From contig LJIA01000001.1 of NCBI GenBank assembly GCA_001295775.1, positions 124,001-188,000 of the forward strand: a DNA stretch of 64,000 nt, in the 5' to 3' direction. This DNA is from a beta proteobacterium AAP99. GTDB taxonomy: Bacteria > Pseudomonadota > Gammaproteobacteria > Burkholderiales > Burkholderiaceae_C. Below the pieces are notes generated by a model. That model was not told the DNA's origin, searched no databases, and saw only the letters and a program-made list of their open reading frames with translations. Position 1 is the stretch's first letter. Each line of letters opens with the position of its first letter. Shown one piece after another: positions 34,435-43,726 of the stretch. A program made the position numbers and the translations under genes.

Positions 34435-35004
34435 TCAGGCTGCTTTGCAGGTCTGAGCTTTGGTTGGATCGGGCGCGGAGGGGGCGGTTCGCGGATTGTT
34501 CACACGCTCGGCAGGCGACTCGCTAAATACATCTGCTATGGTCCACGTTTGTGTACTTCCGTCGCTATAAATGACTGTGAACGGCTGGCCCCGAAGTCCA
34601 TTCAAACAAAATGCGTATGCGCCAATATTGGTTGTTGTCGATCCACAAAGAGCATCCGCCCATGTTTGCACTACTCGACCGGCAGCGTCTTGGCGTTCGG
34701 CTGCAGTGCTCCGTCCAGTAACATTACCATTGCTCCCAGTTGCACAATATTCTTTGTTTCTCGCGATCTCCGTTGACTCGCCGCCTGCAATACCTTCAAA
34801 AGGTGGAAGATACGGGCCATAATTGTCAATCTCTGGTAAGTAATCGCCGATGGCGCCCCCGTCTTCGCGGATGCGATCCCCAGTTACACACACTCTACCT
34901 GCAGGGCACTGATCCGCACCTGCGCTCGACGGTAAACCGACAGTTACAATAAAAGCTGAAAAAGCCAGAACGTACCCGTGTCGCTTTCGAAAGCTAAGTT
35001 TCAC
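34435..35004 (-). CDS. Hypothetical secreted protein with signal peptide
   Basis: 189 residues from a GTG at 35004, chosen because GGGAGGATCAA stands directly in front of it; an upstream ATG at 35025 has no such site. A Sec signal peptide covers about 32 residues (RKRHGYVLAFSAFIVTVGLP, ending SSAGA). The mature domain has several cysteines (DQCPAGRVCVTGD, NKEYCATGSNG, ADALCGS, YAFCLNG), consistent with disulphides in the periplasm or outside. First gene of a two-gene unit with the membrane-anchored protein at 33432. Family not recognised. Confidence 0.65.
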   Translation of the reverse strand: MKLSFRKRHGYVLAFSAFIVTVGLPSSAGADQCPAGRVCVTGDRIREDGGAIGDYLPEIDNYGPYLPPFEGIAGGESTEIARNKEYCATGSNGNVTGRSTAAERQDAAGRVVQTWADALCGSTTTNIGAYAFCLNGLRGQPFTVIYSDGSTQTWTIADVFSESPAERVNNPRTAPSAPDPTKAQTCKAA

Positions 35005-35290
35005 TTGATCCTCCCTGCTGTTCATTCAAAGCGCAAGACTGCGCGTTTCTGCCTAAGGCGAAATTCAAGCTACCTTCAAGCATCTCGTGCCGTCAAGCGC
35101 GCACCGACTACATTCAGTCGTTCCCCTGCACCTCTATCGCATGAATGAGGGGTGCGCGTATGTGCAGACGCTTGAGTGGGGCGCGAAGCTCTACAGCCTC
35201 TACACCTACAAAGCTGGCGGCATAGTGCACCGATCCGGCTAATGCTGTGGGTTCTTGACGCGTACCCCGGAATCGACGGTACTCCGGGGC

Positions 35291-35740
35291 ATGCAGACCT
35301 CCGCCTACGCCCACACCCTCGTCGATCCCGAAGAGGCCGCCGCCCGGCTCGAACACTACCGGGAGCGGTGCGCCGCCCGTGGCGTCGACTTCCTCGCCAC
35401 CGCCGTGCAGCAGGAGTACAGCCGAGTGATCGGGGAGCCGGCCGCGTACCCGGCCTTCGGGCCGCTCTGGTGGGCGGTGAAGCGGATCCTGCGCGCGCAT
35501 GGCCGTGACCTAGGGACGTGCGACGATGGCCCGATGGCCGAAGCCGCAGCCCTGCGGGGCGCGGACGGCGCGATCGATGAGGCGCTGACGATGGCCGCTG
35601 CCGACGTGTTCCGCGACCACTACTACGCGGACTACCTTGAAGGCTCGCGCGACTTCGACGCTCCGGATGGGGACAGCTACCGGCTCGTGGATCCAGACAT
35701 GGAGCGGCGGATCAGGGCGGCGGTGGGATTCGTCGAGTAG
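35291..35740 (+). CDS. Hypothetical protein
   Basis: 149 residues from the ATG at 35291 (an earlier in-frame ATG at 35255 adds 12). Acidic soluble protein: TLVDPEEAAARLEHYRERCA, FGPLWWAVKRILRAHGRDLG, ADVFRDHYYADYLEGSRDFD. High-GC codon use like the early island genes, in contrast to its AT-richer neighbours. No family recognised. Upstream intergenic space 35005-35290 shows no clear gene. Confidence 0.5.
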   Translation: MQTSAYAHTLVDPEEAAARLEHYRERCAARGVDFLATAVQQEYSRVIGEPAAYPAFGPLWWAVKRILRAHGRDLGTCDDGPMAEAAALRGADGAIDEALTMAAADVFRDHYYADYLEGSRDFDAPDGDSYRLVDPDMERRIRAAVGFVE

Positions 35741-35863
35741 GGCTCGCCATTGGACGAGCGTGCGCGGGCTGCGCTCTATATCAGGGACACTTGGGCCACC
35801 TGCCCTCTAGCTAGTGGCAGCGGCCAAAGCTGCTGCGGTTGACGGAGTCGGAGCCGTAGAGCA

Positions 35864-38800
35864 GTGGAAGAAGAGCACTCAGACGGAAGTTCACCCGACA
35901 ACGGAGTGGACGCTGCCGAACTGGCGGCCATGCAGGCGCAAGTTGCGCTCGGTCCGCTCTCCGATGCGTCTAACAGGTTCGTTCGAGCGCTAGGCAAACA
36001 CTGCCCAGTAAAGACTGCGGCTTCCTTCGCCGGTCTATTGCTTGCCCCAGAGTTGCAGTCGAACTGCCTGAGGCTTGAAGTCTTGGTTCACCTGTGTCTG
36101 ATTCACGGCGCTGGCGTGCAGCCGGCTACTCGCGGCCTGTTGAATCAGGGGTTCAACGAGCTGGGGCGGCGCTGCGGACACCTAGAGGATCCGCGAGAGG
36201 ACGTATTCATCGGTGGGATTCATTCACGGCGAGGCAACTATCGCGTCCCCGAAGGGATTTGGGAGGGTTCCACCTTCTACCTGCAGCGCTTTGTCAACAT
36301 GGTGGACGGACTGCCCGATGGCGGGGCATTCAAACAGATAGCTAACGCTGTTCATGCGTTGCTAAAGCTGTCCGAGACGGTGTGTGAGCGAGCGAACTTG
36401 AGCCGCCATGACATTGGGCCAGACGGGTTCAATCGCGTCCTCCCGCCTTCCTTGGCTGCTCCTGAGGCGCTTGCAAGGTTGACATCGTTCACCATGGCCG
36501 ACTTGTCTTTGCATGGGATTGATCTCAACGATTTAGCGCCGTTCGTGATCGCTCCAGAATGCAGATCGTCGCTACGACGGGAAGTGATTTCGCATACTTC
36601 TCTTGAAGCATCACCGCTGGCGATGAAAGACGGGGTCCTCTACCTGCTCCTTCCAACAGCGGTGAGCGTTGCAATTCGCCGCTTCTTCTTGGGCGCACTC
36701 GGAGGCGGAAGCAACAAAGAGATTTGCATAAGCCAACTTGGCCTTGAGTACTCAAGGCTCTTTTCATCGTCTCCGCTCTTTGGAGAACCCGGACCAACGC
36801 TACGTTTTTCTCACTGGCCCTTTGGTTCGGCATGTGCCGTGCGCAAACAAGTGGACACTGGGCGGTACTTGAACATGGTGTTCTTCCTGGATCACCTCAT
36901 CGACTTTGACCCCTCCAGCTTTAGCGGAGTATTCCAAGGCACCCCAGAACTGACGGCGCGTCTGTCCGAGGCAGTCCAGGATATGCAAGAAATTTGCGAG
37001 CGTGACCCCGAGTTCAAGGAAGGTGTGACGCTCGTAGTTGGATGCGGTGTAGGGCGCGGCGTTTCGATTGAGGGCTTTTGTGAGGCTAGGAACCGCTGGG
37101 GAACCGAATTTTTCAGCGCGCCTGATCTGATCACGGCATCCAATTTGGACAACATTAAACCGCTGGACCTGTTTCGCATTTTGAAGATGAAACTGTTCCT
37201 GCCACGAGCTGGGGTGGAGCTTCAGAACATGAATGGGCTGCTCAACTTGATTGCATGGGCAGACTCATTGGATGGTCACCTAGTGCCGCATGCAGCCATC
37301 CCAGCGCACTTTCTGCCGGGTGCCTCGACCCTGATTCTCTCGATCACCCAAAACGCGCTCGCTGACCTGAGACATCGTTTGGTGGCACGGGTTGATCAGC
37401 ACGCAGAGCAGTTCGTGGATGGCTCGTGGCTAGTCGTCCGACGTGGTGCGACTATGTTTGTTGAAGAAGCTGGTCGTCCGCAGTACGTGCACTTGAGCAT
37501 GGGGAGCGCTAGGAGGCTTCTCGGGTGCTTTGTCACCGATCGCCGCTGCTGGTGGTATGAGGCAGTGTCGGCCACTGGCGCGGCCGATGCTTCTACCTTT
37601 CAACGCTGGGAGATGTTGGGCGTATGGGTCGCAAGAATTGCTCAGGTGATTGACGACGCTCTTGGAGACGGGATGGGCGCTGCGCCACTGTTATGGCGTT
37701 GTGTCTTCCTTGGGAGTGAAGCCAACTTGGATCCGGGTGCTCTCGGATCAGAGCATGATCTAGAGGGGGCATTCAACGTCCATGTTGATGCCGACTCTCG
37801 AAGCATTGGAGTCGAGGTCGGGATAGGGTTCGATCGAGCCATCTACCACCCGCGCAACATCGCGGAAGTTGGGCTCGTGCGTGCGCTGTTGACCGGCCTG
37901 GAGTCGCTCAGTGGTGTTTGCGCGGTCGAGTTGGAGTTGGCGCTCAAGGATCTGCTTAGTGATGTCCACGCGCGCCACAGTCACGCCTTTATAGCCAAGG
38001 AGTACAGAGACCACTTCACAGAATCGGTTTCCAAGAACCCCTTGACCATCAGCGAACTTGATGTGGCGTCGCTGAGGTTTGGACTAGGTTGGCGGGTAAG
38101 AAACCCTCAGCTCGGCGGCACTATCAAGGGAAAGCACGACTGCCTAACGTTTCTCAACAACCTAGTCAGGCAGCTGCAAGACGACTTGATCGAGCACGTT
38201 CGGACGTTCGAGCGAGAAGCGTTACTGCGGGCACTCATGGAGAACTACGAGGCTGCTAGCCACGACCGTGAGCGGTGGCACAGAACCGCTGCTTCCGTCC
38301 TGGCTCTTCGCAATGATCCTGAGGCGGCGATGGAGGCTGTGGCGAGACACTTGGCAGAACTCAACGGAGCTACCCAGGCCACAAGAACTGTGATTGAGGT
38401 GGCGCTGTGTGAAAGCCCGATCGATCGAGGTATTAGCCCAGGCGATCTTGATGTGGCAATGCTACTCGCGCAGGCGGCTCACATCTTTCATATGGGCGGC
38501 TGGTCGGATCTCATTCATTGGGATCTACTTGAGCCATTCATTGTTGTCAGACCGCTTGGAGATGTCCATGCACGTCACGACATCCTAGATGGCGTGATCG
38601 ATCCATTTGGCAGAGCGAGTACGAAGCATCTCTACACCTCATCTGCCAAGAGCTATGCAAAGCATATCGATTCGGAACCAGTCACGGTCGATGCTGCGAG
38701 CGCTGGTCTGCCTGCCTCTTTTTTGGAAGCGTGGGAAGACGAGTTCGGTGCTCCTCTGGATACCTTCCGAGCATTCATCGACGCCCTTGAGAACATCGGG

Positions 38801-39627
38801 ATTGAGGAACGCGAAATGATCTTTGTCCGGTCGAAGTCGCAACTCGTGGGTCTGTGCGAGCGCCTAGAGTTGGGTGCGAAAGTTATTGATGCCCTGGAAC
38901 TCAGGACGAGATCGAAATGGATTGATCCCCCGGTGGGCTATGCCTGGAGAGACATTGCCCCATCCCGGTATCGTCGTCGTCTCGGACTGCTGCGGCGCCC
39001 CCTCGTCATGTTGGAAGGGGGCGAAGACCCCAGCTATCTCGTCAACCCTGGGTTGGTAAGAGAGGGCTTCGTTTCAATGTTCAGAAACTACTACGAGGGG
39101 ACGTATTCAGACGAGCACTTGGGGCCTTCAATGCGCAAGTATGCTGGCGAAGCCCGGCTCCGAGACGGCGCGGCATTCAATGACAAGGTCGCCGAGAAGA
39201 TGGAAGCATTGGGCTGGCGGGTGGAACGGCAGATCAAACTAACGAAGATTCTTCAAAGAAGGCTGGACCGTGACTATGGCGACGTTGATGTTCTTGCCTG
39301 GAGGCCAGAAGCTCAACGGGTTCTGGTTATGGAGTGCAAGGATTTGCAGTTCAAGAAAACATACGGCGAAATCGCAGAACAGCTCTCGGACTATCGAGGT
39401 CTCGGGGGGAAAATGGCGTCAAGCGAGACTCGCTCCGAAAGCATTTGGATCGAGTGGAAGTTCTACGCAATCACCCTGTGGAAGTCGCCCGTTTCGTGCA
39501 AATCCCCGACGTTCGGGCGATCGAGAGTCTTTTGGTGTTTAGCCACCCCGTTCCGATGATGTTCTCGTCAGCAATAACTGATCACGCCGCGACAGTGTGT
39601 ACATATGACGGACTTGACGGGCTGTAG
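35864..39627 (+). CDS. Giant protein with C-terminal PD-(D/E)XK nuclease domain, frameshifted near its end
   Basis: Uninterrupted frame of 1,231 codons from a GTG at 35864 to 39559 (an ATG at 35930 is an alternative start). No domain is recognised in the first 1,080 residues. Residues about 1,100-1,180 form a restriction-endonuclease fold: FNDKVAEKMEALGWRVERQI, GDVDVLAW (D1142), VLVMECKDL (E1157, K1159), GEIAEQLSDY. After a G6A4 run (39404-39413) the frame turns into unlikely sequence, while the -1 frame continues naturally (GENGVKRDSLRKHLDRVEVL, VARFVQIPDVRAIESLLVFS) to a stop at 39627. So the real product is probably about 1,250 residues. A defence role is inferred from the nuclease fold and cargo position. 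Confidence 0.75.
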
Positions 39628-39956
39628 TCGTGAGCTAGGCTCGCGGTACGGTTTTGTATCGGTGCTTCAAAGATTGGATTTGCATCTCAGACTTTGAACA
39701 CCCCGCACTCTATCAATCGCCCAGTAGGCCCGCGCTCGATACCCTGCAAGCCGAAAGTTCTGCCCAGTGGGGGCGTGGATAGTTCGGTCAAATGGGGTTC
39801 ACGATGGTCGGTGCTTGCATGTCCTGGGACCGCGAGCACGCAAGGCTCGTCTAAGCCAAGCAAAAACCTGATGGGAGAGACGGATCGCGCTTCAGGCTGG
39901 CCGGGCCTTACATGGAGCGCAGGAGTAGGGCGCGCGTGGGGTGGATACAGTAGCGC
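39628..39956. other. Gene-free stretch between convergent cargo genes
   Basis: About 330 bases. Only weak hairpins (for example GAGC-TAG-GCTC near 39633) and no open frame that looks coding; no clear terminator. Confidence 0.5.
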
Positions 39957-41777
39957 TCAGAGGTCACGGCGCGGCGCTCGTTGCTTGGAGGAGCGCTCCA
40001 TGCCCGACTCCATCTCCGGGAAGCACAGGGCGAGCAGTTTGTCGTATCGGTTGGATCGCTTGAGCAGCGGGTCGCGGTCACGCCACCTTTGGCGGATCTG
40101 ATCGGCCCACGCCTCGAATCGTTCTCGCACGACCGGATCGACGTTCGGCGCGTAGCAGCGATAAGCAATCAGTATGGTGACCGTGTGTTGCAGATCACTC
40201 GCCTGCTGAATCGCGGCTAGCAGATCAGCCATGCTTCGGTAGTCCGCGTGGAGTGGGCGCTGCTCTTTGAGTGACAGGACGGTGCCCAGCAAACCGGCTG
40301 AGCTGAGCATCGCGGGCTCTGTGCCGAACGGGAACCCGTACTCGGCCAATCGGACTGCCGCATCCCATGCAACATCGTAGCTCGCGTCCGCATCAGAGTC
40401 CGACCGGTTGAGCGTACCGGCGGCTGGTGCCTGCATGTAAGCACGGGCTGCTGCAAGGTATTCAGCTGCCGCATCCTGCGCTTTTTGGGCGAGTTGGGCG
40501 GCCGTCGGCGGGGCTGGAGGGAGCGCAGCAAGCCGCTGAGCGGCACGCTGTGCCTCGGCTGCCTCGTCTTCAAGGTGCAGTTGATGGACGATTGGCCCGT
40601 CCGGGTACACCAGCCATCGCTTGCCCTTGATCCCTCGCAAAACGAGGTCGCGCAGCTCGTCGCGATTGATCGGCCCAGACATGGCAGACAGATCGATTTC
40701 GAGGCAAGCCTTCACCGAACGGCGTAGGCGAGCGATGCGCTCTAGCCCGATCTTGTTGGTGACCGTCACCTCAATCGCAAACGGGTCAAGATGCCCGTGG
40801 AATCGGCCCAGCGCAGTACACAGCACGTCGGGAACCGTCCGGGCGATGGGGCGCTCAAGCCGCACGTTGGTGATCGATAGGTGCTCACCCGGAATCGTCC
40901 GGCGCGGCACGGGGGCGAACCGGGTCCGGGTAAGAGTGGCGGTCACCGTTCTGTCAGGCACCATGATGGTCTGCGCGGCCTCGATGATGCGCTTCACCTC
41001 AAGGTGCAGCACGGTCTCGCGCCGCAGCTCGCTAGGTACATCAGCAAACTCATCGTTGGACCCTGACCACCAGTCGAGCGCCAGTTCGGCTCGTTTCAGT
41101 GCCTGCGCTTCGGCCAACTCTCCCAGTGCCGCGTCGCCCCAGTGCGAAAGCCAACACCCCGCCTCGCCAATCAGTTGCACCTTGTCCCACAGCTCATCAG
41201 GTGTCATCCCAGCAAGCTCTTCGGCGCTGAAGTCCATGGAGATCGTCGCAACCACCTTGCCCCCCTCTGGGGTGTCCGTGAGAGTGGTTTCGCCTGTCAG
41301 GATCACCAGCACTTCGCGACCACCGTCAAGGATGAGCTTGGCCCGCGCACGGTCGATCAGCACCGCGTCCTTGACCCGAACGCGTTCGCGCGGCAGTTCC
41401 GCCGACCCGGTGTGATCCGCGCCGCTCAGGCCGCGAAAATGGCGCGACACCCTGCGTCCGGGCAGTACCAATATCCCCTTGGTACGAAGGAGTTCTAGAG
41501 CAGCGACGCGCGCAGCGAGAACGCTGCAATCGGTCTTGCCCGAGTCGTTAGGGTGCCTGAAGTGCGGCCGGTTCACCCAATCCTCTCGGGCGACGTTCAC
41601 ACCAGTCAGGGAGGCGCCGCATGCAGGGCAACGGCACCGGCAGCGTCCGGCTCGTCGATCCTCCGGCAGCGTACCGATGTAGATCGGTCGATCGGTGTCA
41701 TCATCGATCGCCCACGCCATGACCAGCTCACTGAGCTTCTTTCGGCGCGCCCGCTTCAGCGTGGAGTCGTTCTCCAT
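39957..41777 (-). CDS. CoiA-like protein with N-terminal zinc finger
   Basis: 606 residues. The N-terminal region has CRCRCPACG (C50-x2-C53) and HFRH (H72-x2-H75), the same CPxC...HFxH layout as competence protein CoiA and related nuclease-like proteins. A possible degenerate PD-(D/E)XK core follows in the middle: TVPDVLCTALGRFHG and DPFAIEVTVTN, with E-x-T where E-x-K or E-x-Q is usual. The C-terminal third is helical with an alanine-rich linker. Likely nucleic-acid binding; nuclease activity uncertain. Separated by 13 bp from the BRCT gene upstream on the same strand, so the two form an operon. Confidence 0.6.
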   Translation of the reverse strand: MENDSTLKRARRKKLSELVMAWAIDDDTDRPIYIGTLPEDRRAGRCRCRCPACGASLTGVNVAREDWVNRPHFRHPNDSGKTDCSVLAARVAALELLRTKGILVLPGRRVSRHFRGLSGADHTGSAELPRERVRVKDAVLIDRARAKLILDGGREVLVILTGETTLTDTPEGGKVVATISMDFSAEELAGMTPDELWDKVQLIGEAGCWLSHWGDAALGELAEAQALKRAELALDWWSGSNDEFADVPSELRRETVLHLEVKRIIEAAQTIMVPDRTVTATLTRTRFAPVPRRTIPGEHLSITNVRLERPIARTVPDVLCTALGRFHGHLDPFAIEVTVTNKIGLERIARLRRSVKACLEIDLSAMSGPINRDELRDLVLRGIKGKRWLVYPDGPIVHQLHLEDEAAEAQRAAQRLAALPPAPPTAAQLAQKAQDAAAEYLAAARAYMQAPAAGTLNRSDSDADASYDVAWDAAVRLAEYGFPFGTEPAMLSSAGLLGTVLSLKEQRPLHADYRSMADLLAAIQQASDLQHTVTILIAYRCYAPNVDPVVRERFEAWADQIRQRWRDRDPLLKRSNRYDKLLALCFPEMESGMERSSKQRAPRRDL

Positions 41778-41790
41778 GCCAGCCAGCTAG

Positions 41791-42165
41791 CTAGTTCGCA
41801 GAGGGGCTGGGCACTTCGCCTGTCTCTGCCAGCCGCTCGAACGCAGTCCGGTCCATGATCGCGACGCCCTGTTTACGAGCTTTGTCCAGCTTGGCTGGCC
41901 CTGCGTTCTCTCCGGCGACGAGGTAGGTCAGCCCCTTGGTCACCGCATCGACGACCTCCAGACCGACGCGCTCCGCAGTTGCTGCCAGCGCCGGCTTATC
42001 AGCCGCACGGAAGCCCGTGAAACACACTTGCGGTCGAACCTCGCGGCGCGGCTCGGGGTTCGCGTAGACCCAAGCCCAGCCCTCGTCTTCGGACATGGCG
42101 GCAATCTCGGCTTCGCTGAACGGGCTCTTGGAAAGCAGGATGCGGGTGAGTTTCTCGCTGGGCAT
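41791..42165 (-). CDS. Stand-alone BRCT-domain protein
   Basis: 124 residues. The C-terminal 75 residues are a BRCT fold of the NAD-dependent ligase/exonuclease kind: VCFTGFRAADKPALAATAER, EVVDAVTKGLTYLVAGENAG, AKLDKARKQGVAIMDRTAFE. The N-terminal 45 residues (RILLSKSPFSEAEIAAMSED) are unrelated. BRCT domains bind phosphopeptides, DNA ends or partner proteins. First gene of the unit with the CoiA-like gene, and divergent from the AlbA_2 gene. Confidence 0.8.
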   Translation of the reverse strand: MPSEKLTRILLSKSPFSEAEIAAMSEDEGWAWVYANPEPRREVRPQVCFTGFRAADKPALAATAERVGLEVVDAVTKGLTYLVAGENAGPAKLDKARKQGVAIMDRTAFERLAETGEVPSPSAN

Positions 42166-42234
42166 GTGCGGCGGAGTTCGGGGCTGGCGATGCGCCGTAA
42201 TCTAGCGCTACCAGACCTAAGCTGTGGAGACATC

Positions 42235-43425
42235 GTGCTCGCCAAAGAACTCGCCGATCTCACTGAGGCAGACATTCAGGCCTTGATAGATGACCGCACT
42301 CCTGAGTCGATGACGCTGGAGTTCAAGCGTGACTTGCCGGGCAAGGACGACAAGGGGCGGATCGAGCTATACAAGGACGTTTGCGCGCTCGCGAACTCTG
42401 ATGGCGGTGATCTGGTGTTCGGAGTTGCTGAATCGGACGGTTGTGCTGGTTCGATCGCGCCGATCACTGGAGAGAACGCCGATGACGCCACCCGGCGCAT
42501 TAAGCAATATCTGGACTTGGGTGTAGAGCCCCGGCTGGCCCGGCTTCCGGTAAAGGCGGTGCCAGTGGCTGGCGGCTACGTCCTAGTGATGCGGGTGCCG
42601 GCTTCTTTCGACGGCCCGCACTGGGTGCGCGTCACCAATGAGAGCCGTCGATTTGTATACCGAGACGGAGGGCGGGTTGCAGACATGAACTATTCGCAAG
42701 TTCAAAGCGCGTATCTGGGGGCTGACCGGCTAAGCAATGCGCAGCGTGCTTTTCGCTCGCGTCGCATCAGTGAAGCGCTGGAGGATGTGCCAATGCCACT
42801 CTCCGTGCCTTCCGGCGTGGTGATGCTTCACCTCGTGCCCCATGCGGCTCTCGCCGGACGCCTTCGCCCGGATATGGCGGACTTGTTTCGTCAAGGCTAC
42901 GTGAAGCTGGGAGCGCCCTTTTGGAGCGACTTTGATCGTCGAACGACTGTCGATGGGCTGGTCGTGTACGAGGCGCCAGACGAGGACGGCGTCGACGCAT
43001 ACATTCAGGTCTTTCGCGACGGCTGTTTGGAATCGGTCTTTTGTCCCACGCTAGAGGTGATCGCAGGCGCGCCTGTGGACGGAGCTGCGCAGATCAGCGG
43101 TAGGTCGCTAGCTCAAAGCTACAAGTCCGACGTTGAAAGGTTCGTGCGCTTTGCGCGGGCCTATGGCGCGGTAGGGCGCGCCGCGCTCGGGGCAGCCGTA
43201 CTACACGCAGCCGGCGTCCGCCTGAGCACTGGCTCGGTCCGGCGAGGGCGCAGATTCCCCGCCGACCGAGATCCACTCATCATCCCGGAGGTGATCATCG
43301 AACGTCTTGAGGACGACGAAGAGGTAGGCGCCGCCATTCGCACGGGTCTGGATATGGTCTGGCAAGCGTTTGGGGAACCCCGGTGCACTTGCTATCGGGA
43401 TGACGGCACGTGGGCGTGCGACTAG
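42235..43425 (+). CDS. AlbA_2 (Schlafen-type) ATP-binding domain protein
   Basis: 396 residues from a GTG at 42235 with GTGGAG six bases upstream; an ATG at 42190 is an alternative that would leave only 24 bases to the divergent gene. The N-terminal domain is a clear AlbA_2 / divergent AAA-4 type: ESMTLEFKRDLPGKDDKGR, IELYKDVCALANSDGGDLVF, GVAESDGCAG, then RRFVYRDGGRVADM. The remaining 250 residues are of unknown fold with a C-terminal CTCYRDDGTWAC. Related proteins occur in defence islands and in Schlafen-like regulators. Last cargo gene before attR. Confidence 0.72.
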   Translation: MLAKELADLTEADIQALIDDRTPESMTLEFKRDLPGKDDKGRIELYKDVCALANSDGGDLVFGVAESDGCAGSIAPITGENADDATRRIKQYLDLGVEPRLARLPVKAVPVAGGYVLVMRVPASFDGPHWVRVTNESRRFVYRDGGRVADMNYSQVQSAYLGADRLSNAQRAFRSRRISEALEDVPMPLSVPSGVVMLHLVPHAALAGRLRPDMADLFRQGYVKLGAPFWSDFDRRTTVDGLVVYEAPDEDGVDAYIQVFRDGCLESVFCPTLEVIAGAPVDGAAQISGRSLAQSYKSDVERFVRFARAYGAVGRAALGAAVLHAAGVRLSTGSVRRGRRFPADRDPLIIPEVIIERLEDDEEVGAAIRTGLDMVWQAFGEPRCTCYRDDGTWACD

Positions 43426-43459
43426 GCGTAGCTCGATCGCAACACACCCCAGAAACGAC

Positions 43460-43485
43460 AAAGCGCCCGGACGGGGCGCTCAGCA
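43460..43485 (+). terminator. Hairpin after the AlbA_2 gene
   Basis: AGCGCCC and GGGGCGCT pair across a short loop (43462-43481). No T tract follows on the plus strand, so termination efficiency is doubtful. Confidence 0.35.
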
Positions 43486-43500
43486 AGCAACGATGCAGAC

Positions 43501-43518
43501 GTAGGTTCAGGCGTAGGT
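43501..43518 (+). promoter_or_regulatory. Candidate integrase arm-type site, right
   Basis: GTAGGTTCAGGCGTAGGT, 16 of 18 bases identical to 19071-19088 and in the same orientation, 44 bp inside attR. Direct GTAGGT repeats with 12-bp period. Confidence 0.5.
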
Positions 43519-43560
43519 AGATGCGGGAAACTGCTGTAAATGCTTGATTTTATTGGGCAT

Positions 43561-43651
<91 letters not shown>

Positions 43652-43726
43652 GGCTCGGTCGTAAGCCCTCTAGTGTATCAGAGCAGCTCCGGCGCTCCGG
43701 CGCTCCGGCTGGCGGCAGGCGGGGAT

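Noticed and set aside
35141-35242. 33-codon open frame with a protein-like translation (CAYVQTLEWGAKLYSLYTYK)
   Set aside because: No ribosome binding site and no partner; may be a remnant, but nothing beyond the plausible residues supports it.
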